Shown here: one piece after another, positions 1-11,364 of the stretch | How the letters are laid out: every line of letters begins with the position of its first letter | How positions within the stretch are numbered: position 1 is the stretch's first letter | Source: Ditylenchus dipsaci | Taxonomy: Eukaryota > Nematoda > Chromadorea > Rhabditida > Anguinidae | Length of the DNA stretch: 64,000 bases | Assembly: GCA_004194705.1 (NCBI GenBank) | Contig: SADC01000024.1 | Span: 269,470-333,469, forward strand | Direction: 5' to 3' | Notes under the pieces: model-generated | Database searches by the model: none | The model's input: the letters and a program-made list of their open reading frames with translations, nothing else | What the model was told of the DNA's origin: nothing | Program-made: the position numbers and the translations under genes

Positions 1-86
1 AAAACAAGAACGGCAGCAACAAATCTATGGTATTTTTTGTACTTTTTGTTGCTTACTTTTTGGCTTTTACAACTTTTTTTCTTAAG

Positions 87-384
87 AATGGATTTTTGTT
101 GCTGAAAATAAACCTGAACATAAGTGACTTGCTCATCCTCACCATTCATGCCTTTGGAAAATTGATCTGGCTGTATGAGTGAGTTTTGCGTTATTACGAA
201 AAATAAGAGTCCAAAAGAATTTTTTTCTAGATACGAGTGGAGGTTTGGAGGCGCTCTATGCAGAACTTTCAACTTTTTATCAATGTTCACCCTGTATTTG
301 TCTTCCAACATAGTGGTGTGTATAGCTCTCGACAGACTGCGCACTGTTTTGAAAGCCAAAAGAATAATTTTGTTGAAGAAAAAG
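87..384 (+). CDS. Exons for TM2-TM3 of GPCR paralogue A
   Basis: Two exons, 87-172 and 231-384, separated by a 58-bp intron (donor GTATGAGT, acceptor TTTTTTCTAG). Joined at the split Leu codon they read through TM2 (LKINLNISDLLILTIHAFGK), a YEWRFG loop, a conserved Cys and TM3 with SSNIVVCIALDR. The second exon corresponds to two exons in paralogue B, so one intron was lost here or gained there. A further intron at 30-86 precedes them. Confidence 0.75.
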
Positions 385-1097
385 GTGGGTGTGGGGATAA
401 TGCAGTCAACCACAATTACTCAATATATACACATTAATCGTCTGGCGCTTTTATTGCTGAAAAACTGGCAATTATTTTGCCTTCATTATCAAATACAAAA
501 AGATGACCATGATTTTTTTAAAATTGTCGTCGTCAAAAAAATAGAACCTAATTTTGGGTTTGGGGTATAGGACCCCTTTTTCACAGTGAAAGGTCGAAGT
601 CGATATTAACTGTTTCCTAGAAATCGTCATTTTATTTTCCAAATGCAAATTTGATATAGGAAACTCACTTTACACTCACTTTTCATAATTAGTAAACAGT
701 CCACTCTCGAAAACCCGCCACTTTTTAGGCTTTTTGTAAATAACTTTTTTCACAAAATTTTTGGGAAATAGCTTAGTCCTATTATTTTCGGTTCTGCGTC
801 GAATGGCTATTGCTTTTTCTGTTGTTACCTTATTTTCCCGACAGCTAAGTAGAATAAGAAAAACTTGAGGAACTCAAAAAAATAAAAAAAGAAAGAAAAA
901 ACAGCAAAAGTCCTTCGATGCAGATTAAAAAATTAAGGGACCAAGCTGTTTTCCAATTTTCCAAAAAAGTTGGTGAAATTACCTAAACTGCTAAATTGTC
1001 AGAACAGGTTTTAAAAACCTGTACAAAGATGTAAAAGTACAAAGATGTCCATTAAAAACATCTCTTTGTTCTTCCTTAAAATTAAACTTGGTTTCAG

Positions 1098-1236
1098 AGG
1101 CATTTGATAAGAATATTTTTGGCCACCGCTTGGATGCTTGCCTTCCTGTGGAGCCTACCCCAACTTTGTTTTGGCGCACTTACGATGTATTTCCCAATCA
1201 CCCTGGCGGCTGGATTCAATGCACAGATATATGGAG
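1098..1236 (+). CDS. TM4 exon of GPCR paralogue A, with frameshift
   Basis: Starts after GTTTCAG and joins in phase 0 to the TM3 exon. It reads IRIFLATAWMLAFLWSLPQL in one frame, then the family-conserved W..QCTDIW appears one frame over, beginning at the TTTT run at 1169-1172. Paralogue B reads LPQLFFW...HQCTTIW in a single frame. One T is missing relative to the expected sequence. Donor GTAATA at 1237. Confidence 0.7.
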
Positions 1237-1374
1237 GTAATAAGTTATATTCCAACAACATTAGTTTTATCTTTTTTTACATCTTTGATCTACTAGCACA
1301 GCCTGGCTTACCCTGTGCCTTAAAAAAATCTAAACAACAACGGACGATGCTAAGGCAGAATTAAAAATTTTTTT

Positions 1375-3770
1375 TGGTTATTGGATTATTTTTACTAGAC
1401 GGAAACTGCAATGAGAAAAAATTTAAAAAATAGATTGATCAGAAAATTTCTTATAAAAAATAATATTATCAAAAATCGTCTGCAAAAGAAACGAAATCGA
1501 TAACAAGAAACTTTTCTCATGCCAATTTATCTCTGCTTAGCAATGGGCTTTCAAAAATCAATTGGGAAAAACATTTTCTTATGAATTTACGGTTGAAAAA
1601 AGTACACTTGTTTCATAAACATTTTGTGCGAAAATATACAGAAATTCATTCCTTTCAAAGCTCTTCCAGTCAACAAAAAAGTCCAATACACAAAAGAAAT
1701 CCAAAACATATCCAAAGAAAAACTGAGACTTCATCATTTTGCAAAAACAAATCCGAATGTAAAAAGTATGTACAAAAAGTGCTGTCAAACACAAAAAGTA
1801 TTTTTAAGAAAATGCATAATGAGACAGAAAAAAAGCTTCTTGGGAAAACACGCAAAGATTTCTACCGATACATTAAGAAAAAAACTAATCCGCATCAATT
1901 TATTCCTCCATTGGAAAATCAGTCGGAATTATTTTTCACTGACAATGACAAAAGCCGAATACTATCGCAAACGTTTTTTGCTTCTTTTTCTAACACATCA
2001 GAATATAAGGAAAATGTTGAACTGGCACCTATTTTAACTAATGAAACTAATCTAGAGGATATCGAGTTTGAAGTTCATGAGATTTTCAATCTTTTACAAA
2101 AATTACCCAACCGAAATTCGACGTCTCCTGACAAAATTCCATTTATTATTTTAAAAAAATGCGCTCTTTTTTGGCAGAACCTATCACCACTCTTTTCAGA
2201 ACAATACTCGATCAAAAAATATTCCGAGTTTTTGGAAGACCTCTATTGTAGTGCCAATTTTTAAAAAGGGGACAAGTCATGCCCTAGTAACTATAGACCG
2301 ATTTCCTTAACCTGCTCATTATGCCGATTTCTTGAACAAATTCTTGCAAAAAATATATCAAAATTCTTATTAGATCGAAATTTTTTCTCTTCAGAGCAAT
2401 TCGGGTTTCAAAAAACCGATCTACTGATACCCAATTATTAGCCACACTCAATGATATTACCCACTCCCTAGAGCAGAACAAAAATTCAGATATTATATAC
2501 ATCGATTTTGCTAAAGCTTTCGACTCAACACCCCATGGAAAATTGCTTCAAAAAATCTACGATTCAGGAATAAGAGGCAAAATATTTTATTTCATTAAAG
2601 AGTTTTTAATTGGAAGAACTTTTCAAGTCAAAGTTAATGGATCCTTTTCTGAGTCTAAAACTATCGCTTCAGGTGTTCCTCAAGGAAGCGTTTGGGGCCA
2701 CTCCTTTTTTTAATCTATATAAATGACCTTCCAACATGCCTGCCAAAAGAAATCGGAATAAAGATTTTTGCTGATGATGTAAAAATATATCACAGCTTTC
2801 AGACAAAAAATGAATCGATAAAACTGCAGGAAGCATTAGAGAGTCTTTGTCTGTGGTCAAAGAAATGGGGGCTAAAAATAGCACAGGAAAAATGTATGGT
2901 AATTCATTTCGGAAAAACAAATACAAAAACGATTTATGAACTTGATTCGAAACCTGTGCCAGAAACAAATAGTGTTAAAGATCTTGGCGTATTAATTGAC
3001 ACAAATCTAAATTTTAATGATCAACTCTCAAAAATTATTCAATCAGGAAATCGCAATTCTTTTTTAATGTTACGCTCGCTCCAAACTAAAAACTTAGAGA
3101 CTTTAATTTTGGCCTATAAAAGTTATGTTCGACCAAACCTGGAATTTGCAACCACTGTTTGGAACCCTAAATTCAAACAAGACTCAAATAGGGTTGAAAA
3201 AGTTCAAAAATTTTTCACTAAAATAGCGCTCAAAAATCTGGTCATAAAAAAGTTTCATACGAGCAAAGATTAAAATTTGCAACCTTAAAACTCTTTTTGA
3301 AAGGCGCTTGATGTTCGATCTTATTATGCTTCACAAAATTATATTTAAGAAATCAAATTTACAATTAGATTTTTTTTTCCAAATCACAACCTCTCAGCGC
3401 AGATATCCCCACATTGTATTTAATGAATCGTTTACCCATAACCCGTTTTTATGCCGAACTATAAATTTGTGGAATAAATAAGTCCCGAAGTCCTTAATCT
3501 AAAAAACTCTCTTAACTTCAAGCTAACTTTAAAGACATTAGACTTAACGAAAATAAGTGAAACTTCTTAAAAAATTCTTTCTTTTCCTTTTTCTTTTTTT
3601 GTTTTGTTGTTAAATGAATATATACTTTTGACTTATTGTAAATCGATCATTTAGGGAATCTGAATATGATAAAATGTAGTTTAGTCTTATTTGTGTTTCA
3701 AACTGTAAGTGCAATTGTATAATGCCTTGTTTGTTCAATAAATATATAAAGATAATAAATTATTGCTAAA
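1375..3770 (+). mobile_element. CR1-like non-LTR retrotransposon (LINE), 5'-truncated
   Basis: Reverse-transcriptase half of ORF2 in at least three frames. From 1581 an open frame covers the pre-RT linker. RT blocks follow: YRPISLTC near 2292-2315, YIDFAKAFDS near 2497-2526, GVPQGSV near 2672, FADDVKIY at 2767-2790, VKDLGVLIDTNL near 2977, then LAYKSYVRP...TVWNPKF. An A/T-rich 3' end with AATAAATATATAAAGATAATAAA closes it near 3770. Frameshifts near 2170, 2260, 2420 and 2690 make it dead. No endonuclease domain is present. It fills most of the intron between GPCR-A exons 1098-1236 and 3785-3893. Confidence 0.85.
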
Positions 3771-3784
3771 TATCCACATTTCAG

Positions 3785-4069
3785 CATTGAAAGTACGAGA
3801 GGTATTTGAACATAGATCACCGGAGCAGCAACTCAATATTTTTGTCAGATTTGGTGCAAAATCTACACGATCTTACTCATTTGGTGAGTGAGTCTGAATA
3901 ATGGGTAGCCATTAGTACACATATTCATCCATGTTTTCAGTTCTTTGTGTTCTATGGACCAGTTGCAGTCCTAATTATCTGCTACTTGTTCATTTCAATA
4001 AAATTGATGCGATATGCCGCTGCTGCCAACAATATTGCGGGTGCAAATTGTGCTATTAACACTTCTATG
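3785..4069 (+). CDS. TM5 exons of GPCR paralogue A
   Basis: Exon 3785-3893 (extracellular loop 2, EHRSPEQQLNIF then a frame change near 3845 to LVQNLHDLTHL) and exon 3941-4069 (TM5, FFVFYGPVAVLIICYLF, then ISIKLMRYAAAANN) around a 47-bp intron. The second exon is 43 codons with phase 0 at its start and end. Its 3' boundary corresponds to the exon 6/7 boundary of paralogue B. Confidence 0.68.
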
Positions 4070-4256
4070 GTAAGTAGGGACTATTTATTTTATGTTCATT
4101 GCTGCATACCGTATATCCTCTAATATAAGACCCCCCCCCTAAATTCAAAAAACGTGTTTGTGGCATTGTGTTTTTGACCTACCATTGAAGATCGCTCTCG
4201 AGTAAATTACCACCTATTTTGTAGCTCATCTCACTAGCTACAAGCATACTTGCACG

Positions 4257-4395
4257 GCCGCCGGCGGAGCGCCGGCGGCCCGCCGGGCAAAATTGGCGAT
4301 TTTGGAGCGCCGGCGGCCGGCGCTCCGCCGGCGGCGGCGAAATTTTCGAAATGCCGGCGGCGGCGGAGGCGGCGGCGCTCATTTTTATAGACAGA
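4257..4395. repeat. CGCCGGCGG-rich cluster, left arm
   Basis: Almost pure G+C sequence built from CGCCGGCGGC words around a short AAAATTGGCGATTTTGG spacer, in DNA that is otherwise about two-thirds A+T. An inverted counterpart is at 4777-4921, so the pair forms the stems of the foldback. Long reading frames here come from composition and are not genes. Confidence 0.8.
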
Positions 4396-4537
4396 ATTCG
4401 TTTATAAATTGATGAAAAATTCTGTAAAAGCTTGATTTTCATTACTAGTTACGACTAATCAAACATGTGTAAAAAAATTTGAGGATATATAGATGTCATT
4501 TTTTTAGAATGACAACAAAACTTCTCTATCAATAAAA

Positions 4538-4741
4538 TTACTCTTCAAAGAAATCCTCTTTTACATCTTTACTAGCTAAAATTTTCTTCGCTATTTGTCG
4601 TAAGTAAGCATGTACTTTTGCCTCCATTTCCTCAGAATCATCGTCCAATATGGCATCAGTTGCTACGTCAATGGCGATGTTGATGCCCACTAGACTCAAC
4701 AGCTTTTTGCCAAGATGTTTTTTACTTTTAACGATACTAAT
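4538..4741 (-). pseudogene. Short coding remnant inside the TACCGTA foldback, possibly pogo-type transposase C-terminus
   Basis: On the minus strand 67 codons are open up to a TAA at 4540-4538. The protein contains INIAIDVATDAILDDDSEE, followed by a Lys-rich end (AKKILASKDVKEDFFEE). A Gly-Ile-x-x-Ala-x-Asp segment followed by acidic residues is reminiscent of pogo/Tigger transposase C-termini. I cannot verify the match. It is the only coding-like stretch between the arms. Confidence 0.3.
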
Positions 4742-4776
4742 TCAAAAAAAAATTACAAATATGACTAATTTCTCTC

Positions 4777-4921
4777 CGGCGGGCCGCCTCCCGCCGGCGG
4801 CCCGCCGGCAAAATTGGCGACTTTGGAGCGCCGGCGGCCGGCGAAATTTTCGAAATGCCGGCGGCGGCGGCGGAGGCGGCGGCGCTCATTTTGAAAAAAC
4901 CTCGGCGGAGGCGGCGGCGCT
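4777..4921. repeat. CGCCGGCGG-rich cluster, right arm
   Basis: Second CGCCGGCGGC cluster, with AAAATTGGCGACTTTGGAGC spacer and GCGGCGGAGGCGGCGGCGCT runs, ending in a T10 tract. It pairs with the cluster at 4257-4395. Confidence 0.8.
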
Positions 4922-5468
4922 TTTTTTTTTTTGGGGAACGTGCAAGTATGGCTACAAGATGAGTGGTAACTTGTATAAGAGAATTCTTCAAAAAGCGGGT
5001 CGAAAATACAATGCCAAGAACATGATTTTGAATCACAGGGGGGGGTCTTATATTAGAGGATTTACGGTAGCTGTGGGTCAAAACACACATCGAATATGTA
5101 AATTCAACACACAGCTATCAAGTCGCTGTATTTCTTCCAATAAACAACCTCCTAAAAGTTACAAAATTTAACTGACCGTACTTTCTCTAATAGCTCACCC
5201 TCTCTATTAACTCGCCCCTTCTCCGTCTACTTTGACTATCTATATCTCAGCCAGAATAAACATGTTTAAAATCTATCCTTACAGTATATACCCGTAAAAT
5301 TTGAGCTTTTGCTTATTTCTTCTTGAATTAGACATTGACTCTAAAGATCTCAGCTTTAATTTATCTAAGAATGGCCGCAAAATCTCAAAGTTGCTGTATG
5401 GCTACTAAATTGCTGTTTGGCTACTAATTATAAAATTAATTTTGTAAGTACTGAATAAACATATTCAG

Positions 5469-5862
5469 GCGTCTGTGAACACCGTGCAAACAGACCCCAC
5501 AAGAAGCACCTTTCCGAAATATGGGCCTCCTCGCTCCAGTCTGTCCACATCCATCACAATGTCTACAGCTGTGGCAGCCAGAAAGTCTATACATGCAGAG
5601 AGCACATGTTCAGCCACAGTGCCTTTCCAACAGCAGGTGCACCGTCGCCAAAGTGCCTTTCCCACCTTTTGCAAGCCCCCTAAGATACCTCACATAATCT
5701 ACGAACACCCCACCAGCACTGGTTTAGATGAGCTCGAGGTGGACCAGGAGCCAGAACACACCAAAAACACTACAAACACAACTACCGTCATTGCTCAACT
5801 AAAGAAAAAACAGCATAGGTTGCACAGATCTGTGTCCTCCTCCTATATTGACTTCAATGAAG
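5469..5862 (+). CDS. Third intracellular loop exon 1 of GPCR paralogue A
   Basis: Open for 131 codons after acceptor ATATTCAG and before donor GTAAAT. Hydrophilic, rich in Ser/Thr/Pro and basic residues (HRRQSAFPTF, QLKKKQHRLHRS), as expected for a cytoplasmic loop. No counterpart of this length exists in paralogue B. Assignment rests on splice sites, frame and position between TM5 and TM6. Confidence 0.6.
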
Positions 5863-5984
5863 GTAAATTTTTTCGGGTAAAAGAGGATCGCTTTAGGTGG
5901 GTTACCCAAAAATATGAAAATCTGGCCGGAAATTTTACAACTTTTGGATCAAGAACCAAAGCGTGAAACAAATTTTTATATTAG

Positions 5985-6775
5985 TATGAGCCAGGACTCC
6001 TGACCAGTCTTGTAAATCAGAAAATTTCGCCGCCGCCGCCGAGCGCCGGCTCCATTTTTTTCGCCGCCGAGCGCCGACGGCGGTGAAAAATCCCCGCCGG
6101 ACGCCATCATAATAAGGTATCATAATATAATATATACATAATATCATAACCAAATAAGTCATCATAATATTCAAAATTTATACGCGTTTTTGCCACTGTG
6201 GTGCCAAAAAAAGAGGTGGTTGAAAATTAAACTTTTTTTATTTGATGTTATTGGTTGCATATGTTATATTAGCAAGGACGGACGTATAAATACACATCAA
6301 ATTTGAATAAAGTTCACGTTGAAATTCGTAAGCGCTTTTGGCTTTAATAATTTTGGGCCGGTCCTTCCGTTGTGTTCAATAGTCTTAAAGGTAACAATGG
6401 AAAATGAGCTTTCCACTGCAGACTGCAGAAGAGTCCACTGCAGAAGAGCCGCTGGGAATTGGTAAAATATCCATAGCCATCTTATAGAGTTGAGGGTATG
6501 TCCAAAAGTATATTTGTAGTAAAAGCTGAGCCGATTAAATGTTATTAACATATCTTATAATTTTCTTCCCAAAACAGCATCGTATCTTTATTTATTTTCT
6601 TTGGAAAGTGCCGCCGGCGCAGAGCGCCGGCTCCATTTTTTTTGCCGCCGCCGCCGGCGCCGAACGCCCGCTCCATTTTTTTTGCCGCCGGCGCCGAGCG
6701 CCGGGTCGGCGGCGAAAAATCGCCGTCGAGCGCCGGCGCTGTTTACAAGACTGCTCCTGACCTAGAAGGAAAAAT
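5985..6775. mobile_element. Foldback element with GC-rich arms, AGTCTTGTAAA ends
   Basis: Left end GACTCCTGACCAGTCTTGTAAA and right end, inverted, GGTCAGGAGCAGTCTTGTAAA flank GC clusters (6025-6110, 6607-6745) made of CGCCGCCGAGCGCCGG words separated by TTTTTTT tracts. The middle (6110-6600) is AT-rich and shows no gene. It lies in the GPCR-A intron 5863-6852. I did not find a convincing target duplication, so the superfamily is open (hAT-like ends are possible). Confidence 0.6.
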
Positions 6776-6852
6776 TTGGCAAAAGTTCGAAAATTTTGGT
6801 CCCGGAATTGAATCTTGCCATTACTGTTTATAACTGATTTGAGATATTTCAG

Positions 6853-7009
6853 AAGAAGAAAAGTGTAAAGTGAGCACACCAAATAAACCTTTTCTAAGGA
6901 AGAAACTTAATTCAAATGGTCGAGAGAAGTCTTCCACTAGCTTGACCACCGGCTTCAAGCCATCTCTGAGAAATAATCAAAAAGACTCAAGAGAATTGTG
7001 AGGCGACAG
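6853..7009 (+). CDS. Third intracellular loop exon 2 of GPCR paralogue A
   Basis: Acceptor ATATTTCAG and donor GTAAGC. Joins in frame to the previous exon (EEEKCKVSTPNKPFLRKK) but meets an in-frame TGA near 6998. One frame over, the exon ends with basic residues (KRLKRIVRRQ) in the phase needed for the next exon. So either a one-base indel is present or the GTGAGG at 6998 is used as an alternative donor. Confidence 0.5.
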
Positions 7010-7292
7010 GTAAGCATATTTTCTAAAGTTTCAATCATAAAAATTTCTAAATATAAAGTTGTGTCCCATGAAGTTTTCCAAACTTCTAATTTACTACAAA
7101 TATTCATAATTTATCAAAAAAAATCGTTAATTGATCATTAATCGTTATTTTACTGTATCTTTTTTTCATAAATATTTTTTTCAAGAGATTCGCAAACAAC
7201 CCTAAGCTACCGAAAAATAAAAACATAATTTTTTAAGATGTTACTTTGCCAAAGACACCAAAAACTCTCTGTTTTTACTTTCCCATTTTTAG

Positions 7293-7622
7293 TTGCAAGA
7301 TTGTTCTTGCTCCTCCAACTCTTCTGCAGATGTCGACGAGATATTCTCGCTGGACTCAGCCTCCTATTCAGATGTGTGTTGCAATGACTGCAGTTTACCT
7401 GCTAGACCAGTCAACCATACATCAATAGTCCCAAAAATAGCAGCAGTAAAACCACACACCCCAGAACTAATTCACAAAGGCGGAACTTTTCGTTGTGCAC
7501 CCAAAACGAGAGTAAGAGTGGTAGCAGACCAAGGAACGGCAGTTTAATACACAACGGACTCATGAAAATGCGCAGAAGTTTTAGAATAGGCGGATCAACA
7601 GCAGGTGAAACAGACAAAGAAG
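7293..7622 (+). CDS. Third intracellular loop exon 3 of GPCR paralogue A
   Basis: Acceptor TTTTTAG, donor GTAGGC. Begins LQDCSCSSNSSADVDEIFSL and continues Ser/Asn-rich. The open frame changes near 7425-7430 at a CCCAAAAA run, after which PKNSSSKTTHPRTNSQRRN and FRIGGSTAGETDKE lead to the donor in the phase required by the TM6 exon 7.5 kb downstream. Confidence 0.5.
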
Positions 7623-8095
7623 GTAGGCAACCCTGTGTCCATAAATAATTTTAATGCCTTCAAAAGGCTAAAATTGCAAGTTAAATTTATTTTTGTTCTA
7701 CTTTTTTCAACATGCTCAGCAAAAAAATAAGCTAAAGACACATTTCGTAATTTTTTAATTTTTTTTGTATTTTCAGAACGAACAGTTTGCATAAGACGAA
7801 AGATTTTTTGAAGCAGTCGACCTTTTAATGTATAATGCAAAATGTATTAAAATACTCTATTCCATCATTTTAGCGTAAAAATTGGAATAAACCCTCAACT
7901 CATCCATAGTTTTTTTTTAATTCTTTTTTTACCTGTGTTTTTGGGCGTATGTTAGGACGGGCAGAAAATGTCTTATGCACTTTCGTAATTCGGGAAATAT
8001 ATTTGAAAACTTTTTGATAGAGTTTTATAAAGAAAAAAGTATATGGAGAGTTTGCGGGGAGGGGAGGAGTTCGTAATCGCTAATAGGTTTGAAAA

Positions 8096-8296
8096 CAGGG
8101 GCGTAGCTAGAAGGGGGGGGCTGAATGTGCTTTAGCTTCCCCCGTCAGCTTTTTGGAGAAAAATTGCTCATTAAAAACACTATAAAACTCGTAAAAGGGT
8201 GTAGGTGAAATGACCCCGGGGGAGAAGAAGAATGCTTAAGCCCCCGCCGCCGTCAGAAATTGATCTCCCCATCAGAAATTTCTGGCTACGCCTCTG
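8096..8296. mobile_element. Short MITE with CAGGGGCGTAGC ends
   Basis: Left CAGGGGCGTAGCTAGAA and right, inverted, CAGAGGCGTAGCCAGAA are near-perfect terminal repeats of a type common in animal hAT-derived MITEs. The 201-bp body contains C and G runs. Flanking octamers (TTTGAAAA and CTTACAAA) agree at only five positions, so the target duplication is not proven. In GPCR-A intron 7623-15160. Confidence 0.6.
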
Positions 8297-8588
8297 CTTA
8301 CAAATGGTACTTTTGTGCAATATATAATAGTATTTTCTGTATCTATCCTATCAAAAAATTATGTGGTGCGTAAATGAAGCAAAAAATGGCTTTCTTTATG
8401 AATCTTGCTTTTCGGGTTAGCAAAAGGCCAGCTCAAACTTCAATTTTGAGCCCTCGGCTCGAAAAACCTATATACTACCGTTTTTCCTCTAATTTAGCTG
8501 GCCCTCCTAATAAGCCGACCCTATAGACTTTGAGAACCTATATCTCAGCCCAGAGTAAATATTTTTTAAAATAGTTTATTGCATTTTC

Positions 8589-9108
8589 TTAAAGGAGGGG
8601 TGAAAGCTGTTAAGGAGATAGTCTCGACATGAAAGGATTATTCCAAGTTTTGTATTAGAGCCATATTTTGTCGACAACTCGGTTTTCCAATGTCAGACAA
8701 ACTTTTGCAGAATTGAAAGTTGGATTAGCATCATCAATATTATCAATTTTAAATTAAATCGATTTTAAATTCTTTCAGGAAATTCCCTAAAAATCGAAAC
8801 GTAATATAAAAATGATCGACCTTTCTAATACTTCTAATTTAGAATCGACTTTAGAATAAAATGATCGACCTTTCTTCGATGGTTTTTTCTTTTTCCATTT
8901 CGATTTTTAGGGAATTTTCTGAAGGACTTTAGAAATTCTGATATTTATGATGCTCATCCAACTTTCAATTATGCACAAGTTTGTCTGACATCAAAACACC
9001 AAGTTGTTGAAAAATTATAGCTCTTAAACCACATTCATAAAACACAAAACTTGGAATAATCCTTTCGTGTCGAGGCTATCTCCTTAACAGCTTTCACCCC
9101 TCCTTTAA
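8589..9108. mobile_element. TTAA-flanked foldback MITE
   Basis: TTAA at 8589-8592 and 9105-9108 enclose two arms of about 250 bp that are inverted copies: AGGAGGGGTGAAAGCTGTTA is identical on both sides and the match continues through GATAG.CTCGACA.GAAAGGATTATTCCAA and the TGTCAGACAAACTT block. No ORF. TTAA target use is characteristic of piggyBac-type elements, so I infer a piggyBac-like MITE. Confidence 0.8.
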
Positions 9109-11364
9109 CTCCCAAGAGCTCTACCGGTTTCACTTAAACAACACTTTAATTGTTTTGCTGATATTCATTACTGCGAAAGGCTTGTAGAATTGAAAATTTC
9201 ACGGTATAATCCGCTATCATTAGGGTTTATCTAGTCTGGTCATTTGGACGAGGCGCATGTGGTATTAATGTGAATATTGATAAGCCAAGTATGAAAAGGA
9301 TAAGTAATACTTCTAATACCACTCCTGCGTCACCCCAAATAAAAAAATGTTATTAACGGTAATTAACAGATTAGATATGCCCAAATGACAGCGCATTATA
9401 CATTTTAGCTGTTGATTCTACAAACCTTTTTGAATAATGTCCTTGGAGCCTATTTAAGGATAGATGTGCTAAAGATTTTGTCATAAAATCTCAAAATTCC
9501 TAAAGATTTAGGATCCCATCTAAAGTGAAAATATTGATCAAGTGTAGTTGCAGCCCCAACCTCTTCGCTCCCCACAGCTAGCTCAAAATTTTTATTGTGA
9601 CCAGGGCCCACCGACTTTAGAATCGTGATTCTCGATCCCTGATTAGGTAGAAAACCATTTTGGTTTCCGAAATTTTGTTTTTTCGGCTTTCTTATGTCCC
9701 CATGGCAAAAAATCGAAAATGGTAAAATCTTCGTCCCGGAATCGACCCCAACTATCTGGAGGGTGCCTAAATTTTTTGGATGCGACCCTAACCGCCTAGA
9801 ATCTATGGAAGTTTTTTATTTTTTCGAATTTTCGCATTTTTGACGAACAGTTATTTCTTCGGTTGAACCCCCCCCCCCCCCTCCTCTCCTAAATTTTTAA
9901 ATACACCTTCTAAACTACTTGTTCATGCTTATTACAATACAAGAAACATTTTTAAACAGTTTTTAAATCAAAATTTTTATTTTTTCTCAAAATTTTAGAA
10001 TTTAAGTTCTCAAAGAGAGATGGCCTTTTTAAAGTATTTTAGGGTCATTTATCGGATATTAATTTTTCCCAACCGGAGAAGTATCGACGAACATTCAGTA
10101 GTATTAGTTTTTTTTAAGTTTTTTTGGGTGTGATGAGTATTAATCTAGGTTCTTGTAAGTGGAAGTGTTATGCAAGGTGTTACACCTAGTCTAACCTTTT
10201 TTAGAGCACTAAAACAAAAGCAACTTTCTTCCGAAAAAATGTTTTTAAATTAAAAAAAAAGGTATCAAAAAAGCTCTTCAATGTTAAAAAAATCTTGTTT
10301 CTATAATTCACCCCTTTTCTCCCATTTCAAACCGATTAGTGCTACTTAGCAGTTTTAGCATAGCCTTTTTTACAAAAAGCATGTTTATAATAAACTGACA
10401 CCCCTTTTCTCAGTATTTCACACCGATTAAAGCTCCAAAAAACATATAGCGCATTCGTTCAAAGTGCAACCTTTTTCAACACATTTTAATGGCTTCAATC
10501 CCAGATTCTAAGCCCTAAATCTCCTGGATACCCTGAGTTTGTGATGTGTTAAATAATTTTAAATTAAATAGCAAGAATAAAAAGAGCTCAGACTGCAATT
10601 TTAATTAGACTACCAGCTACTATGGGGTTTTTTCTACTTGAATTAGGCAACCAAAACGTAGACAGCGGGAAAAAATCTTTTTTTAGCTCAGATTAGTTCA
10701 CTTTTGCTGAGTGTTCTTTGTGTTTTGGTATTAGTTGTGGATTTTGAAATAATTGCGAACATCTAGCTCAATTATTATGCAACCCAAAAAAACTTTTTTT
10801 TTCTTCTTCTCAAAAGTGCAACTGGTGTGTAACTAATCTTTTTACGGTAACTTTTTTTGAGGATGAACAATATGACACTTTTAGATGGTTTTTTTTTCAT
10901 CAAATAAGATGGTATCAGATTTTTTTACATGGTCCTATTTTTGCTTTTTTTTAGTTTTAGAATGATTGCTTTTTGAAAGTGTAAAATAGTTTTACAGGAC
11001 TTTGCCTTGTTAAGAGATCTAAATCTGGATTTTCTTTGACGTCCCTCGGTATATCATTACCATATTTTCTCTAATAACTTCCCCGGGTGGCTTATTTTAG
11101 GTCGATCTAGAGATTTTATGGTGCTCAACTAAAATTTAAGAAGTGAAATCGGTAGAGCTCGCGGGAATGCATATAGAGAATCTGACCAAAACAGGCTAGA
11201 ATACACCTATGAATGACGGTTTACCTTGGTCAAGCCACGCAAAAGGTCAACATTTTGGTCAAAAATAATTTTCGAAAATGTCCGTCCGCTACCCAAAAAT
11301 AACTGTTCTTAGCTAAGAATTGCCGTGGAAGCTTAAAAAAGTGATATAACACACTTTTGTTATT
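9109..11364. other. Intronic AT-rich stretch, no gene seen
   Basis: No frame above background, no complete inverted repeat, no RNA motif. Contains C and T homopolymers (C14 near 9870) and single TACCATATTTTCTCTAATA-type ends (near 11070) of the TACCGTA family. It is part of the GPCR-A intron before TM6. Confidence 0.6.

Larger units (their letters stand above)
4107..5069. mobile_element. Foldback DNA element, TACCGTA ends, GC-rich arms
   Basis: Left end TACCGTATATCCTCTAATAT and right end, read inward on the other strand, TACCGTAAATCCTCTAATAT are inverted repeats that continue about 140 bp per arm, including a C run, a CGTGTTTGTGGCATT-type block and a shared TACTTGCAC. TA at each end suggests a TA target site. 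CGCCGGCGG-type GC clusters lie inside each arm. The arm sequence recurs at 18120-18290, so it is one dispersed family. Sits in the GPCR-A intron 4070-5468. Confidence 0.75.

Noticed and set aside
4179..5171. Long Ala/Gly/Pro-rich reading frames on both strands
   Set aside because: They follow from the CGCCGGCGG repeats and occur in both directions; no start context, splice logic or domain.
5935..6174. 79-codon minus-strand ORF with hydrophobic start
   Set aside because: It spans the tip of a foldback and simple ATAAT repeats; the hydrophobic run is composition.
6539..6882. Overlapping Arg/Pro/Ala-rich ORFs
   Set aside because: Composition artefact of GC-rich foldback arms.
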